Assembly: GCF_023704175.1 (NCBI RefSeq) | Contig: NZ_CP084530.1 | Span: forward strand, 554,501 to 618,500 | DNA length: 64,000 nt | DNA from: Paenibacillus sp. YPG26 | GTDB lineage: Bacteria; Bacillota; Bacilli; Paenibacillales; Paenibacillaceae | Reading direction: 5' to 3' | Shown here: in pieces, positions 54,200 to 63,903 of the stretch | How the letters are laid out: each line of letters starts with the position of its first letter | Numbering within the stretch: the stretch's first letter is position 1 | The notes under the pieces: model-generated | What the model saw: only the letters and a program-made list of their open reading frames with translations | What the model was told of the DNA's origin: nothing | Database searches by the model: none | Made by a program: the position numbers and the translations under genes

Positions 54200-56047
54200 T
54201 TGGCTCACGCTCACAGTGTCAAGCGCCATACGGGACTGATGGACTGGTTAACCACAGTTGACCATAAGAAGATCGGCATCCTGTACTTAATTGCCGGGGC
54301 TTTATTCTTCGGAATCGGCGGAATCGAAGCTTTATTGATCCGCTGGCAGCTTATCAAACCCATGAACGACTTTGTGTCAGCGCAGACTTTTAACGAACTT
54401 ATAACCATGCATGGCACCACAATGATCTTCCTTGGCGTAATGCCGCTCATCTTCGCTTTGATGAATGCGGTTGTTCCGCTTCAGATCGGGGCACGCGACG
54501 TTGCGTTTCCTTTTCTTAACTCGCTTGGCTTCTGGACGTTCCTGTTCGGTGGTGTTCTTCTGAACATCAGCTGGGTTATGGGCGGCGCGCCGGATGCCGG
54601 CTGGACGGCTTACACTCCGCTGTCCTCGAAACTCTACAGTGATACACACGGGGTTGATTTTTACACCGTGGGTCTGCAGATCGCAGGTCTCGGAACCCTG
54701 ATCGGGGGCATCAACTTCCTGGCTACGATTATTACGATGCGTGCACCGGGAATGAGCTTCATGCGTATGCCGATGTTCACATGGACCGCATTTATTACTT
54801 CAGCTATTATTCTATTTGCTTTCCCTGCCATTACCGTGGGACTTGTCCTGCTAAGCTTTGACCGGATACTCGATGCGAACTTCTTCGATGTCAGCGAAGG
54901 TGGTAACCCGGTTCTATGGCAGCATATATTCTGGATTTTCGGACACCCTGAGGTGTACATACTAATCCTTCCGGCTTTCGGTATTATTTCCGAGGTCATT
55001 CCAACCTTTGCCCGTAAGCGGTTGTTCGGATACAGTTCCATGGTGTTCGCTACCATTCTGATTGCCTTCCTCGGCTTCATGGTATGGGCTCACCATATGT
55101 TCACTACGGGCATGGGCCCGGTAGCGAATGCGCTGTTCTCGATCTCGACGATGCTGATCGCGGTGCCAACAGGTATCAAGATCTTTAACTGGCTATTTAC
55201 CTTGTGGGGCGGGCAGATCCGCTTCACAGCAGCTAATCTCTACGCATCCGGCTTCATTCCTACCTTTGTTATGGGTGGGGTTACAGGGGTTATGCTTGCA
55301 TCCGCACCTGCGGATTACCAGTTCCACGATACGTATTTCGTAGTAGCGCACTTCCACTACGTTATTGTCGGTGGATTGGTTCTCGGACTATTCTCGGGCC
55401 TGCACTACTGGTGGCCTAAGATGTTCGGCCGTGTACTGGATGAGAAGCTTGGCAAGATCGGCTTCTGGTTCTTCATCATCGGCTTCCATCTGACCTTCTT
55501 CGTGCAGCATTTCCTTGGTCTTATGGGTATGCAGCGCCGTATCTTTACTTACCTGAGGGGGCAAGGCTTTGATACTTTAAACCTCGTAAGTACAATAGGA
55601 GCTCTGCTGATGGGCGTTGGGGTTCTCGTATTCTTGTTCAACGTAATCGTAACAACAAGAAAGCCTGCGGGTGCGCCTAATGATCCATGGGAAGACGGCC
55701 GTACACTGGAGTGGTCGATTCCATCTCCTCCTCCGGAGTACAACTTCAAGCAGATCCCGCTTGTGCGTGGACTTGATGCTTACTGGAAAGAGAAGATGGC
55801 TGGACATACGGAGATGACCCCGGCTGAACCGGTTGGTTCCATCCACATGCCATCGGCATCCATTCTTCCATTTGTCATGTCAGCGGGTATCTTTGTTGCA
55901 GGGCTTGGATTTATGTATCATCAATATGTAGTACTGGTTCTGGGTCTGGTTATCACGTTCGCCTGCATGGCGATCCGGTCGCTGTATGATGATCACGGCT
56001 GGCATATCGATCCAGAGGAGACTACAGAGAAGGGGGTAAAAGAATGA
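54200..56047 (+). CDS. ctaD: Cytochrome c oxidase subunit I
   Basis: A 615-residue heme-copper oxidase core subunit with about 14 helices. Heme a ligand MHGTTM, CuB ligands in HPEVYI (His-Tyr crosslink), AHHMFTTG and AHFHYVIVG are all present. Start is TTG at 54200 with AAAGGGGG 9 bases before. Proton-pumping terminal oxidase subunit of the caa3 complex. Confidence 0.96.
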   Translation: MAHAHSVKRHTGLMDWLTTVDHKKIGILYLIAGALFFGIGGIEALLIRWQLIKPMNDFVSAQTFNELITMHGTTMIFLGVMPLIFALMNAVVPLQIGARDVAFPFLNSLGFWTFLFGGVLLNISWVMGGAPDAGWTAYTPLSSKLYSDTHGVDFYTVGLQIAGLGTLIGGINFLATIITMRAPGMSFMRMPMFTWTAFITSAIILFAFPAITVGLVLLSFDRILDANFFDVSEGGNPVLWQHIFWIFGHPEVYILILPAFGIISEVIPTFARKRLFGYSSMVFATILIAFLGFMVWAHHMFTTGMGPVANALFSISTMLIAVPTGIKIFNWLFTLWGGQIRFTAANLYASGFIPTFVMGGVTGVMLASAPADYQFHDTYFVVAHFHYVIVGGLVLGLFSGLHYWWPKMFGRVLDEKLGKIGFWFFIIGFHLTFFVQHFLGLMGMQRRIFTYLRGQGFDTLNLVSTIGALLMGVGVLVFLFNVIVTTRKPAGAPNDPWEDGRTLEWSIPSPPPEYNFKQIPLVRGLDAYWKEKMAGHTEMTPAEPVGSIHMPSASILPFVMSAGIFVAGLGFMYHQYVVLVLGLVITFACMAIRSLYDDHGWHIDPEETTEKGVKE

Positions 56048-56670
56048 GCGCACCCCATGCTGAACAGGTGACATCGGCTCTTCCCCATGAACCGGAGAAA
56101 GCCACACTTGAGGGCCGTAATAAAGTACTCGCGTTCTGGTTGTTCCTCGGAGGGGAAGCCGTGCTATTCGGAACGTTGTTCGCCACGTTCCTGGCGCTTC
56201 GGGAACAGATTGCCGATGGCCCGAGCGCGAATGAGTTGTTCAAGCTGCCAATTGTGGCAGCCGCAACCTTTATCCTCCTGGTAAGCAGCTTGACCAGTGT
56301 ATTCGCCATCCAGGCGATGCATAGAGGGAATAAGAAGTCGCTGTCTTTATGGTTGATCGTTACCGTTATTCTTGGCCTCGGCTTCCTTGGCCTTGAGATA
56401 TACGAATTCGTAGAGTATGTAACACATGAGAAATTCGGCATGACGACGAGCGCGTTCAGTTCGGCGTTCTATACGCTGGTCGGCTTCCACGGAGCCCACG
56501 TGTTGTTCGGGGTGGTATGGATCTCGCTGCTGATTGGCCAGCTGGCCAAGAAGGGCTTGACTGTTGTAACAGCACCGAAGGTTTACGTATCCGCGATGTA
56601 CTGGCACTTTATCGACGTTGTATGGGTATTCATCTTCACCGTCGTATACCTCCTTGGAAAGGTGGGTTAA
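56044..56670 (+). CDS. ctaE: Cytochrome c oxidase subunit III
   Basis: A 208-residue subunit III with five helices; typical stretches are FWLFLGGEAVLFGTLFATF, GFHGAHVLFGVVWI and YWHFIDVVWVFIF. Its ATG overlaps the ctaD stop by 4 bases. The chain stabilises the catalytic core of the caa3 oxidase. Confidence 0.95.
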   Translation: MSAPHAEQVTSALPHEPEKATLEGRNKVLAFWLFLGGEAVLFGTLFATFLALREQIADGPSANELFKLPIVAAATFILLVSSLTSVFAIQAMHRGNKKSLSLWLIVTVILGLGFLGLEIYEFVEYVTHEKFGMTTSAFSSAFYTLVGFHGAHVLFGVVWISLLIGQLAKKGLTVVTAPKVYVSAMYWHFIDVVWVFIFTVVYLLGKVG

Positions 56671-56673
56671 GAC

Positions 56674-56994
56674 ATGTCAGAGCATAATACGAACCAAGGC
56701 GGCGCGGTGAAGCACAGACACCGTACGGAAGGGCCTCAGAAGCACATCGTTGCCTTTATCTTCTCCATCGTGCTCACTCTGATCGCCTTTGCAGCCGTGG
56801 CTGCGGGCGGTGTCAATGCCTCATTTACGATCATTCTATTGGTCGTCATGGCGATCCTGCAGGTGCTTGTTCAGTTGGGATACTGGATGCATCTTAAGGA
56901 TAAGGGGCATATGATTCCGATTCTGTTCATGGCCTTCGGATTCTTCGTAGCCGGGACAGCCGTAATTACAGCTTTATACTGGGTTTGGTGGTAA
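56674..56994 (+). CDS. ctaF: Cytochrome c oxidase subunit IV (CtaF)
   Basis: A 106-residue membrane protein with three helices, matching CtaF (cytochrome C oxidase subunit IV, Prokaryotic type) in QVLVQLGYWMHLKDKG. It starts 3 bases after the ctaE stop. Accessory subunit of caa3 oxidase. Confidence 0.92.
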   Translation: MSEHNTNQGGAVKHRHRTEGPQKHIVAFIFSIVLTLIAFAAVAAGGVNASFTIILLVVMAILQVLVQLGYWMHLKDKGHMIPILFMAFGFFVAGTAVITALYWVWW

Positions 56995-56998
56995 AATA

Positions 56999-57032
56999 GA
57001 GAGGAGGCTGGCTTACAGCCCCCTCTTTTTTG
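56999..57032 (+). terminator. Intrinsic terminator after ctaF
   Basis: AGAGGAGGCTG with CAGCCCCCTCT, then TTTTTT. ctaG lies beyond it, so readthrough or a second promoter is needed. Confidence 0.8.
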
Positions 57033-57096
57033 TACGATGAGACATTTGTCACACAATCGACAGTAAATCCGTGCCAGCAGATAAGGAGGTTTTGGT

Positions 57097-57990
57097 ATGC
57101 TGGGATTAGAATATTTCAGCTTTAGAGATTTATGGAGCCCACTGTTCTTAGCCGTGGTCCTTCTGATTACCGCAGGCTATTTACTGCTAATGGGGCCGCT
57201 GAATGAGCGTTTCAAGAACGGCAGCCCAGTAAGTGCGGGAAGGAAGATCGCTTTTGCAGCCGGAATGCTGGTGATCTATCTGGCTCAAGGCGGGCCTGTC
57301 AGCCTGCTGGGTCACATTATGTTCAGCTTCCATATGCTTAGTATGGCGCTGACTTATCTTGTAGCCCCTCCGCTGCTGATGCTGGGCATACCGGATTGGG
57401 CATGGAGAGGGATTCTGAAGTACAATCCGCTGCGCCGCTTGTCTTTTCTCGCTCATCCTATTGTGGCGGCCGTGCTGTTCAACGGGTTGTTCTCGTTCTA
57501 TCATATTCCTGCGGTCCATGATTACGTCATGCTTCACTTTGGGGTTCACCGGCTGTATTACTTGGTGTTATTTGCTTCATCGGTCCTCATGTGGTGGACA
57601 CTGGTTAACCCGCTTCCGGAATATTCGGAGACCAAGGGTCTCAGGAAGATGGCCTATATCGCGATAAATATGGTGCTGCTTACTCCGGCGTGCGGGCTGA
57701 TTATTTTCTCATCGACAAGTCTCTATGCGACCTACAATGATCCGGCCGTTTGGGCCAAGGCGATGGGCTACTGTGTATCCGGGGATACTTCGGCTTTACT
57801 CCAGGTATTTGGCGGGCCAGGGTATTTCGCCTATATGGATACACATGTAGATCAGCAGGTTGGCGGTATTGTGATGAAGTTTATACAGGAGATTATTTTT
57901 GCTTCCATGCTAGCCATGGTGTTCAGGAATTGGTACAAGCAGGACAACAAGGATGATGAAGTATATGGAAATGAGCTGAAGAACGCCTGA
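57097..57990 (+). CDS. ctaG: Cytochrome c oxidase assembly factor CtaG
   Basis: A 297-residue seven-helix protein of the caa3_CtaG family, needed to make active caa3 oxidase in Bacillus and distinct from the copper chaperone of proteobacteria. HIMFSFHMLSMALTYLVAPPL is the recognised family stretch. A perfect AAGGAGG precedes the ATG. It follows the ctaF terminator. Confidence 0.93.
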   Translation: MLGLEYFSFRDLWSPLFLAVVLLITAGYLLLMGPLNERFKNGSPVSAGRKIAFAAGMLVIYLAQGGPVSLLGHIMFSFHMLSMALTYLVAPPLLMLGIPDWAWRGILKYNPLRRLSFLAHPIVAAVLFNGLFSFYHIPAVHDYVMLHFGVHRLYYLVLFASSVLMWWTLVNPLPEYSETKGLRKMAYIAINMVLLTPACGLIIFSSTSLYATYNDPAVWAKAMGYCVSGDTSALLQVFGGPGYFAYMDTHVDQQVGGIVMKFIQEIIFASMLAMVFRNWYKQDNKDDEVYGNELKNA

Positions 57991-58085
57991 CAGCACTTGA
58001 TTCCATGTAAATATGCTGATCCGGAGCTCTGCGGGAACGCGGCTTCGGAATTCAGCAGCAAGTCGAACAGGAGGATGAAGTTAAG

Positions 58086-58550
58086 ATGGATATGTACACG
58101 CTGTTTCCCACAATCAGTACGTCCTTTATCGTAATCAGTGCGATTCTGGTTGCTATTGGTTGGGGACTCATTATTAAGGGGAGAAAGGAAGCGCATAAGA
58201 AGGTGATGATTGCCGGAGCCGTGGCGGCTCTGATCTTCTTCATCATCTATGCCTCCCGGACGATATTAATCGGCAACACGAATTGGGGCGGCCCGGCTGA
58301 TCTGGCGATTTATTATCAAATCTTCCTGATCTTCCACATTATTCTGGCCACCGTTGCCGCTGTATTTGGTCTGACTACACTCACCCTTGCCTTCAAAGAG
58401 AAATTCGCGAAGCACCGTAAATGGGGACGAGTGACGGCGGTAACCTGGTTCTTCACCGCGATTACCGGTGTTGCCGTGTATGTTCTGCTGTATGTTCTGT
58501 ATCCAGGCGGACACACCAAGTCCATGATCGATACGATTTTTGGATTATAG
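58086..58550 (+). CDS. DUF420 membrane protein (YozB/CtaM-like)
   Basis: A 154-residue protein with four helices and the DUF420 pattern (RTILIGNTNWGGP, FHIILATVAAVFG, and a late GRVTAVTWFFTAITG). The Staphylococcus homologue CtaM is needed for maturation of the heme-copper oxidase. ACAGGAGG precedes the ATG. Last gene of the oxidase region. Confidence 0.88.
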   Translation: MDMYTLFPTISTSFIVISAILVAIGWGLIIKGRKEAHKKVMIAGAVAALIFFIIYASRTILIGNTNWGGPADLAIYYQIFLIFHIILATVAAVFGLTTLTLAFKEKFAKHRKWGRVTAVTWFFTAITGVAVYVLLYVLYPGGHTKSMIDTIFGL

Positions 58551-58628
58551 GGTAGAGATCAGGTAACGAATTGTGAACTGTATAGGATAGAGTGATAGGT
58601 AAAAGGCCGGCGGGAGAGCCGCTGGCTC

Positions 58629-58676
58629 AGTCTGTAGACAAAGTTCCGAAAGGAACGGGTCTACAGACTTTTTTTA
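58629..58676. terminator. Convergent terminator after the DUF420 gene
   Basis: AGTCTGTAGAC pairs with GTCTACAGACT around an inner GTTCC/GGAAC hairpin, then seven T. Confidence 0.88.
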
Positions 58677-58710
58677 TTGAGGGAATACCTTGTCTATGGT
58701 TAATTGTAAT

Positions 58711-59253
58711 TTAAGGTTCTAGCAGCTTAGATCGCTCAGCAACTTTGAACCAGTTATCAGAACCGATTTCTTCTACGATTCGTTCTTTATCGGTAGTATT
58801 CTGGAAAGCCTCGCTATACTTGAATTCCTTAATATAATCATTTCCCTCTGAATCAATAATGTACATATAGTATTCTGCGGTTGAGGTACCGTTCATTTCA
58901 TAAGCATACTGAAAAACATAGATACGATCGATTGTCCCGGCTGAGGGTAGCACGGCAGGAATACTGCTTTCCTTCCAGTCATTCACATGCTTTAAGATTC
59001 TCTCATCACTATGTACCAAGAACAATTCGGGCTGAGGTTTTTTTGATCCTGTCCTGTAGACGGATAAGTAAGCTATTGCTGGAGCATGCTTGGTTCCATT
59101 CGCACTTAGCCGGCTTTCAGCCGGGTTGGGGTGGGTACTTGCGGCTTGGTTTTGGTTTGGGCTTTGGCTTTGGCTCATACTCACGGAACAAGCGGCCATA
59201 GTTGTAACTACTAATACAGATGTGAATAACACTAGCTTCTTCGGCACTTTCAT
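58711..59253 (-). CDS. Unrecognised lipoprotein
   Basis: A 180-residue exported lipoprotein: signal peptide with lipobox MAAC, then a Gln/Asn/Ser-rich low-complexity linker (about residues 25-55) and a folded acidic domain ending in a Lys/Glu-rich helix. The mature region has strands (APAIAYLSVYR, PELFLVHSDERI) but no catalytic motif known to me. ATG 59253 follows GGGGAG. It converges with the cta operon and may be unrelated to the regulated operon on its other side. Confidence 0.75.
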   Translation of the reverse strand: MKVPKKLVLFTSVLVVTTMAACSVSMSQSQSPNQNQAASTHPNPAESRLSANGTKHAPAIAYLSVYRTGSKKPQPELFLVHSDERILKHVNDWKESSIPAVLPSAGTIDRIYVFQYAYEMNGTSTAEYYMYIIDSEGNDYIKEFKYSEAFQNTTDKERIVEEIGSDNWFKVAERSKLLEP

Positions 59254-59396
59254 ACGACAACTCCCCGAGTCAATAATTAGCATTCCTCTATGATGTTCCA
59301 GATTATCACAGATGTGGATTTATATCTTGCATAATAACTGTTTCCGTGTGTGGCTGTAGATTCCTGCTTAAATTTTAGAAATTTACATCATCCTCA

Positions 59397-59447
59397 TTGA
59401 CATGGTTAATTCTGGACATTATACTGTGTATAAAGATATATACAGTA
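59397..59447 (+). promoter_or_regulatory. Promoter and repressor operator of the YtrA-type operon
   Basis: TTGACA (59397-59402), 17 bases, TATACT (59420-59425). An inverted repeat, TACTGTGTATA (59422-59432) and TATATACAGTA (59437-59447), with one mismatch, overlaps the -10 box and the start region. That position and the GntR gene in the operon make it the likely autoregulatory operator. Confidence 0.7.
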
Positions 59448-59518
59448 AGCACATTGATCACAGTCTATACACACTACATACCTGATCACTTCATCAAGAT
59501 AAGAGAGGTTGATGTTTT

Positions 59519-60232
59519 ATGCATACATGGAGAGATGGCTGGTTTATTTTTTGGAACAACTTAAGGAGTGCGCCATTCTACCTCCTATGGAATATCGTCT
59601 TCATGCTCTATATGGGATTTATGACCAGCCTATTGTTCACACCGGAGAATAGAGATCTGACAGATTCCGTACCTGATTTCATGATGCTTCTGGTCATTCC
59701 GTTCACCGGGTTCATGTTCTGTAAAAGAGGTTTCAGATACCTGATGGATGACTCTTACACGCAGATGCTATTTTATTACCGAACCCTGCCCATACCGCTG
59801 AACGTGGTTATGCGGAGTAGAGTCATACAAGTTTTATTCGCTTTGCTATTCAATAATCTGATCTTTTTTGGATTCCTGCTTCTTGTGAATTACTCGTATT
59901 GGTCGGAATTAAGTACAGTCGGCTATATCTCATTCGCGCTGACCTGGGTTGGTTACGCTTTGCTGATGACCGGAAGTTATATCTATTTCGAGTATTTGAA
60001 ACGGGGTGTGATCTACATGTGGGCAAGTATGATCGTGAATGCTTTGGTAGCCACCCTGGCCTTCGTAGTGTATATGAATGGAGGCAATTTGATCCGCTGG
60101 ATCATGGAATATTCCAAACAGTACGGACTTCTGTCGCCTGTAATGTGGGGCAGCTTGGCCATCGGAGGACTGCTCCTTAGTCTGATATGCCGCATAACGC
60201 TCCGGAAGATGGCCGTAAGGGATTTGGCTTAA
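59519..60232 (+). CDS. ABC-type membrane permease, first gene of the YtrA-type operon
   Basis: A 237-residue membrane protein with about six helices and no soluble domain, of the ABC-2 or Ytr permease kind. It has no recognisable EAA loop, as expected for this class. The ATG follows AAGAGAGGTTGATGTT, an ordinary site. It is first under the operator promoter, ahead of a GntR repressor and two ATPases, and is likely the partner of the first ATPase. Confidence 0.75.
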   Translation: MHTWRDGWFIFWNNLRSAPFYLLWNIVFMLYMGFMTSLLFTPENRDLTDSVPDFMMLLVIPFTGFMFCKRGFRYLMDDSYTQMLFYYRTLPIPLNVVMRSRVIQVLFALLFNNLIFFGFLLLVNYSYWSELSTVGYISFALTWVGYALLMTGSYIYFEYLKRGVIYMWASMIVNALVATLAFVVYMNGGNLIRWIMEYSKQYGLLSPVMWGSLAIGGLLLSLICRITLRKMAVRDLA

Positions 60233-60325
60233 GCTTATAGATGAACGATATCAATCAGAGTCTTCAGTCTGCTGCACATAATATAACGATTTTCTACTTT
60301 GAGAACTGAAGGTGAGGTGCGAAAG

Positions 60326-60739
60326 GTGTGGATTCCCATTCAAATTAATGAGAACAGCGCCGAGCCTTTGTATCACCAGATCAAGACACAGCTTCGCTCG
60401 CTCATTGTCAGTGAGCAGATTGAGGAAGGAACGCTGCTTCCTTCCATCAGGGAGTTCGCAGGGAGTCTGAACTGCAGCGTGATTACAATCCGGCGCGTAT
60501 ATCAGGATCTGGAGAACGAGGGGTTTTTGCGTACACGGCAGGGAACAGGTACTTTCGTAGCCAAGGTGGGTCAGGGGGAACGAAGTGAGTACCGCAGATC
60601 GGTCGTACAGGAAGCCGTTGAAGCGGCTGTGGATACGGGGCTCGCCGTGCAATACGGAGAAGACGAGCTTAAGGCGCTGTTCCTGCAAATATTGAAGCAG
60701 AAATATCATCACCAGCAGAAGGAGGACGATTCCAAGTGA
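60326..60739 (+). CDS. GntR-family regulator (YtrA subfamily)
   Basis: A 137-residue short GntR protein: N-terminal winged helix (WIPIQINENSAEPLYHQIKTQ, then PSIREFAGSLNCSVITIRRVYQDLENEGFL and TRQGTGTFVA) and a short C-terminal dimer arm, the layout of YtrA, not of effector-binding GntR proteins. GTG 60326 has AAGGTGAGG 8 bases upstream. In Bacillus YtrA represses an ABC operon induced by cell-wall antibiotics; here an analogous role is inferred. Its stop overlaps the next start. Confidence 0.88.
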   Translation: MWIPIQINENSAEPLYHQIKTQLRSLIVSEQIEEGTLLPSIREFAGSLNCSVITIRRVYQDLENEGFLRTRQGTGTFVAKVGQGERSEYRRSVVQEAVEAAVDTGLAVQYGEDELKALFLQILKQKYHHQQKEDDSK

Positions 60740-61656
60740 CAGAAGCATTGGCCATGCAGATGATAGGGGTTCGCAAGAACGGAAGGCGCAAGCCGATAGG
60801 CCCTCTGAACCTGGAAATACCGTCTGGCTATGTGGTGGCTCTGGTGGGGCCGAATGGTTCAGGCAAGAGCACGATTATGAACCTTATCCTGCAGACCCTT
60901 CAACCAGACGAAGGGGAGCTGAGCTGGTTCGACAGGAAGATAGGCGGGGTGCTGCCAACAGAGCTTAGACAGCTGATCGGATATGTCCCGGAGGTTCCTT
61001 TATACGAAGAGAACAATAAGACGGCCGGGGAAGCCGCCGCCTTCAGGGCTCACTGGTATCCAGGATGGGATCAGCAGAGGCTGGAGGAGCTGCTCATCCG
61101 CTTCGAGGTGCCAGAGAAGGTAAAGCTAAGCAAGATGTCCAAGGGAGAGCGGCGCAAGTTCGAGATTGCGGCCGCGCTGGCCTGCCGGCCCAAGCTCCTG
61201 CTGCTCGATGAACCTTCATCGGGACTGGATCCTTTTGCCTGGAAGCATATGATTGAAGTGCTCCGCAGCTGCCTGGAGGAAGAGGAGATTACGATTGTAC
61301 TCTCGACCCACATTGTGGATGAGGTGAAGCGTCTGGCCGACTATATTGCGCTGGTCCATCAGGGCGAAGTGAAGGGCATGGTGGAGAAGGATGCGCTCAT
61401 GGGCTGCTGGAAGGAGCTCTGGGTCCGTGCTTCAGACAGAGCCCGGCTCGAAGGACTGGCGGATATTCTTGAGATTCATGAGGCAGGCCCATCCGGCTGG
61501 CGGCTTAGGGTACAGAACGCGGCGCAGCTTGAGGATATTTTGCTGGAGCGGGGAGTAAGTATCTTGAAGAGTCAGGGGCTTGAGCTTGAGGACATCCTCA
61601 CGTTATGGATGAAGGGCAGATTGCCTGAAGAGATCAAATGGAAGAGGGGAGAATAG
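60736..61656 (+). CDS. ABC transporter ATPase (YtrB-like)
   Basis: A 306-residue ATPase. Walker A is GPNGSGKST, the signature is MSKGERRK (a degenerate LSGGQ), Walker B is LLLLDEPSSGLDP, and the switch His is in STHIVDEV. A C-terminal DUF-like region of about 80 residues follows. GTG start with AAGGAGG upstream, overlapping the regulator stop (GTGA). Confidence 0.9.
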   Translation: MTEALAMQMIGVRKNGRRKPIGPLNLEIPSGYVVALVGPNGSGKSTIMNLILQTLQPDEGELSWFDRKIGGVLPTELRQLIGYVPEVPLYEENNKTAGEAAAFRAHWYPGWDQQRLEELLIRFEVPEKVKLSKMSKGERRKFEIAAALACRPKLLLLDEPSSGLDPFAWKHMIEVLRSCLEEEEITIVLSTHIVDEVKRLADYIALVHQGEVKGMVEKDALMGCWKELWVRASDRARLEGLADILEIHEAGPSGWRLRVQNAAQLEDILLERGVSILKSQGLELEDILTLWMKGRLPEEIKWKRGE

Positions 61657-61658
61657 GA

Positions 61659-62564
61659 ATGGCGCAACCATTGGTAATTGATAATCTATTCAAGCAGTAT
61701 GGGGAGAAGACAGCGGTTAACGGAGTCTCGCTGGATGTGAAAGAAGGAGAGATCTACGGACTTCTGGGTGGGAACGGCGCGGGGAAGACGACAACAATGC
61801 GGATGGTTCTGGGGATTATCTACCCGGACGGAGGACGCATTCAGTACCATGGCAAGGACTACAGCAGTGAGCTTCAGCACGGTATGGGATACCTGCCTGA
61901 AGAGCGGGGCTTGTATCCGAAGGTGAAGGTCAGTGACCAGATCATCTACTTGGCGCGCCTGCGCGGGATGAGTTCCAAAGATGCCGAGAAGAGCCTTCGC
62001 TACTGGCTCGACCGGTTCGAGGTGCCCGAGTATTACGACAAGAAGATTGAAGAGCTGTCCAAAGGGAACCAGCAGAAGATGGGCTTTATCGCGGCGGTGG
62101 TTCACCGTCCGAAGATTCTGATTCTGGATGAGGCCTTTAGTGGCCTGGACCCGGTGAATGTCGAGATTCTGAAGTCCACTGTAAAAGAGCTTCGCGATAA
62201 TGGAACAAGCATCCTGTTCTCCACTCACCGCATGGAGCATGTTGAGGAGCTGTGTCAGCGGATTACGATTCTTCACCGTTCCAATCCGGTATTACAAGGC
62301 AATATCAGAGAGATCAAGCAGCGTTACCCTAGAGAGCAGATTGTACTTAACACTATCGGAGAAGTAACGGGACTTGAGAAGATACAGGGCGTACAAAGTG
62401 TAGAAAAGCGTGAACGCGGCTACCTGATACATATTAACAACGTTGCAGCCGCAAGAGAAGTCCTGCATATGGCCATGCAGCAGAGTGAAGTCGAGCATTT
62501 CGAGATCAAAGAACCAACGCTTAACCAAATCTTTATCCAAGAGGTGGGTGAATCCAATGAATAA
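61659..62564 (+). CDS. ABC transporter ATPase (NatA-like, DUF4162)
   Basis: A 301-residue ATPase. Walker A GGNGAGKTT, signature LSKGNQQK, Walker B ILDEAFSGLDP, switch His STHRMEHVE; residues 225-300 match the DUF4162 C-terminal domain of NatA-type exporters. ATG 61659 follows GGGGAG. It lies 2 bases after the previous stop and its end overlaps the permease start by 8 bases. Confidence 0.9.
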   Translation: MAQPLVIDNLFKQYGEKTAVNGVSLDVKEGEIYGLLGGNGAGKTTTMRMVLGIIYPDGGRIQYHGKDYSSELQHGMGYLPEERGLYPKVKVSDQIIYLARLRGMSSKDAEKSLRYWLDRFEVPEYYDKKIEELSKGNQQKMGFIAAVVHRPKILILDEAFSGLDPVNVEILKSTVKELRDNGTSILFSTHRMEHVEELCQRITILHRSNPVLQGNIREIKQRYPREQIVLNTIGEVTGLEKIQGVQSVEKRERGYLIHINNVAAAREVLHMAMQQSEVEHFEIKEPTLNQIFIQEVGESNE

Positions 62565-63837
62565 GCTGGGAACGGTTATTGGCTTTACATTTTGGAATAA
62601 GGTGAAGACAAAGGCATTTGTGGTTACAACGATTATATTTGCACTGCTTGTTACAATTGGAGTTAATGTTCCTTATCTGATCAAATTGTTCACCGGGGAT
62701 GACGGCAATAATGAGACGAAGATCGGGCTGATCTACGGCAGTCAATCCGAGATTGCCCTTCGTCTTGAACAGTTCGCGGCGAGTCAGCCGCAGGCCGGCT
62801 TCAAGCTGGTGAAATATGAGCAGGCCGATGAGAAGGTGCTCGCCAAAGACATTGAGGACAAAAAGATTGACGGGTATCTACAGTTCAAGGATGCTCCAGC
62901 CGGGCAGTTCCCGCAGGCGGTGTATACCTCTAAAGACGGCAATCTCGGAATGGGACTTCAGAGTACCCTGCAAAGCGGGCTGCAAATTGTGAAGACCCAG
63001 TATATCACCAAGGGGTCATTGAGTGATGCCCAGGTAGCAGCATTGAACCAGCCGGTTCAGATCGACGCCCAGCAGGTTAAGGGGCAAGACGGCGCTGGGA
63101 CAACTGGCAATGAGAAGCAGACAGGTGCGAACTATGTTTTTGTCTATATCATGATTGTGCTGTTCTGGATGACGACTATGATGACAGGGAACATGATTGC
63201 TTCGGAAGTGACTTCCGAGAAGAGCTCGCGGATTATGGAGATTCTGATTACAAGCGCGTCTCCGTTAACGCAGATGTTCGGCAAAATTATAGGTATGTTC
63301 CTGATCGGTATTGTGCAAATCGTGGTCTTCGGAGCCGTACTTGCCATCAATGTGATGCTGCCTCATAACCGTGCCGCGTTCTCCCAATTTGATATTGATA
63401 TCAATCAGCTCGATCTCAGCGTGCTGCTCTACGGACTAGTGTTCTATGTACTCGGATATCTGCTGTTCTCGACCTTGTTCGCGGCTATAGGCTCCATGGT
63501 CAGCCGTACTGAGGACCTGGGTCAGGCAGTTATGCCGATTACCATGATCAGTCTGGCTTCATTCTACATCGGTACGTTCAGCGCATCATCACCTAACTCA
63601 CTGATCCTCAAAGTCGCATCTTACATCCCGTTCACTTCCCCGGTATCCATGCTGATCCGTGTAGGTCTGGGAAATGTGGCGATGTGGGAGGTAGGCTTAT
63701 CCCTGTTGATCTTGATTGTCTCCATCTTCTTATTCGGATGGCTGTCCGCCAAGATCTATCGCACCGGGGTGCTCATGTACGGCAAGCGTCCTACCTTGAA
63801 GGAAGTCCGCAAAGCTATGCAGGCTTATAAGATCTAA
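62557..63837 (+). CDS. ABC-2 type permease (NatB-like)
   Basis: A 426-residue permease: N-terminal helix (about residues 20-42), a large extracytoplasmic domain (about 45-185), then five to six helices from residue 195 on with the ABC2 motif EKSSRIMEILITSASPLTQMFGK. It pairs with the preceding NatA-like ATPase, so the operon encodes two ATPases and two permeases. The start lies inside the previous gene (8-base overlap). Confidence 0.9.
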   Translation: MNKLGTVIGFTFWNKVKTKAFVVTTIIFALLVTIGVNVPYLIKLFTGDDGNNETKIGLIYGSQSEIALRLEQFAASQPQAGFKLVKYEQADEKVLAKDIEDKKIDGYLQFKDAPAGQFPQAVYTSKDGNLGMGLQSTLQSGLQIVKTQYITKGSLSDAQVAALNQPVQIDAQQVKGQDGAGTTGNEKQTGANYVFVYIMIVLFWMTTMMTGNMIASEVTSEKSSRIMEILITSASPLTQMFGKIIGMFLIGIVQIVVFGAVLAINVMLPHNRAAFSQFDIDINQLDLSVLLYGLVFYVLGYLLFSTLFAAIGSMVSRTEDLGQAVMPITMISLASFYIGTFSASSPNSLILKVASYIPFTSPVSMLIRVGLGNVAMWEVGLSLLILIVSIFLFGWLSAKIYRTGVLMYGKRPTLKEVRKAMQAYKI

Positions 63838-63903
63838 GTATATAGCTGCTGTATATTTGAATTTAAGCGATTCTGAAAAGATAGATTTAGGGGAGGAATT
63901 GTA

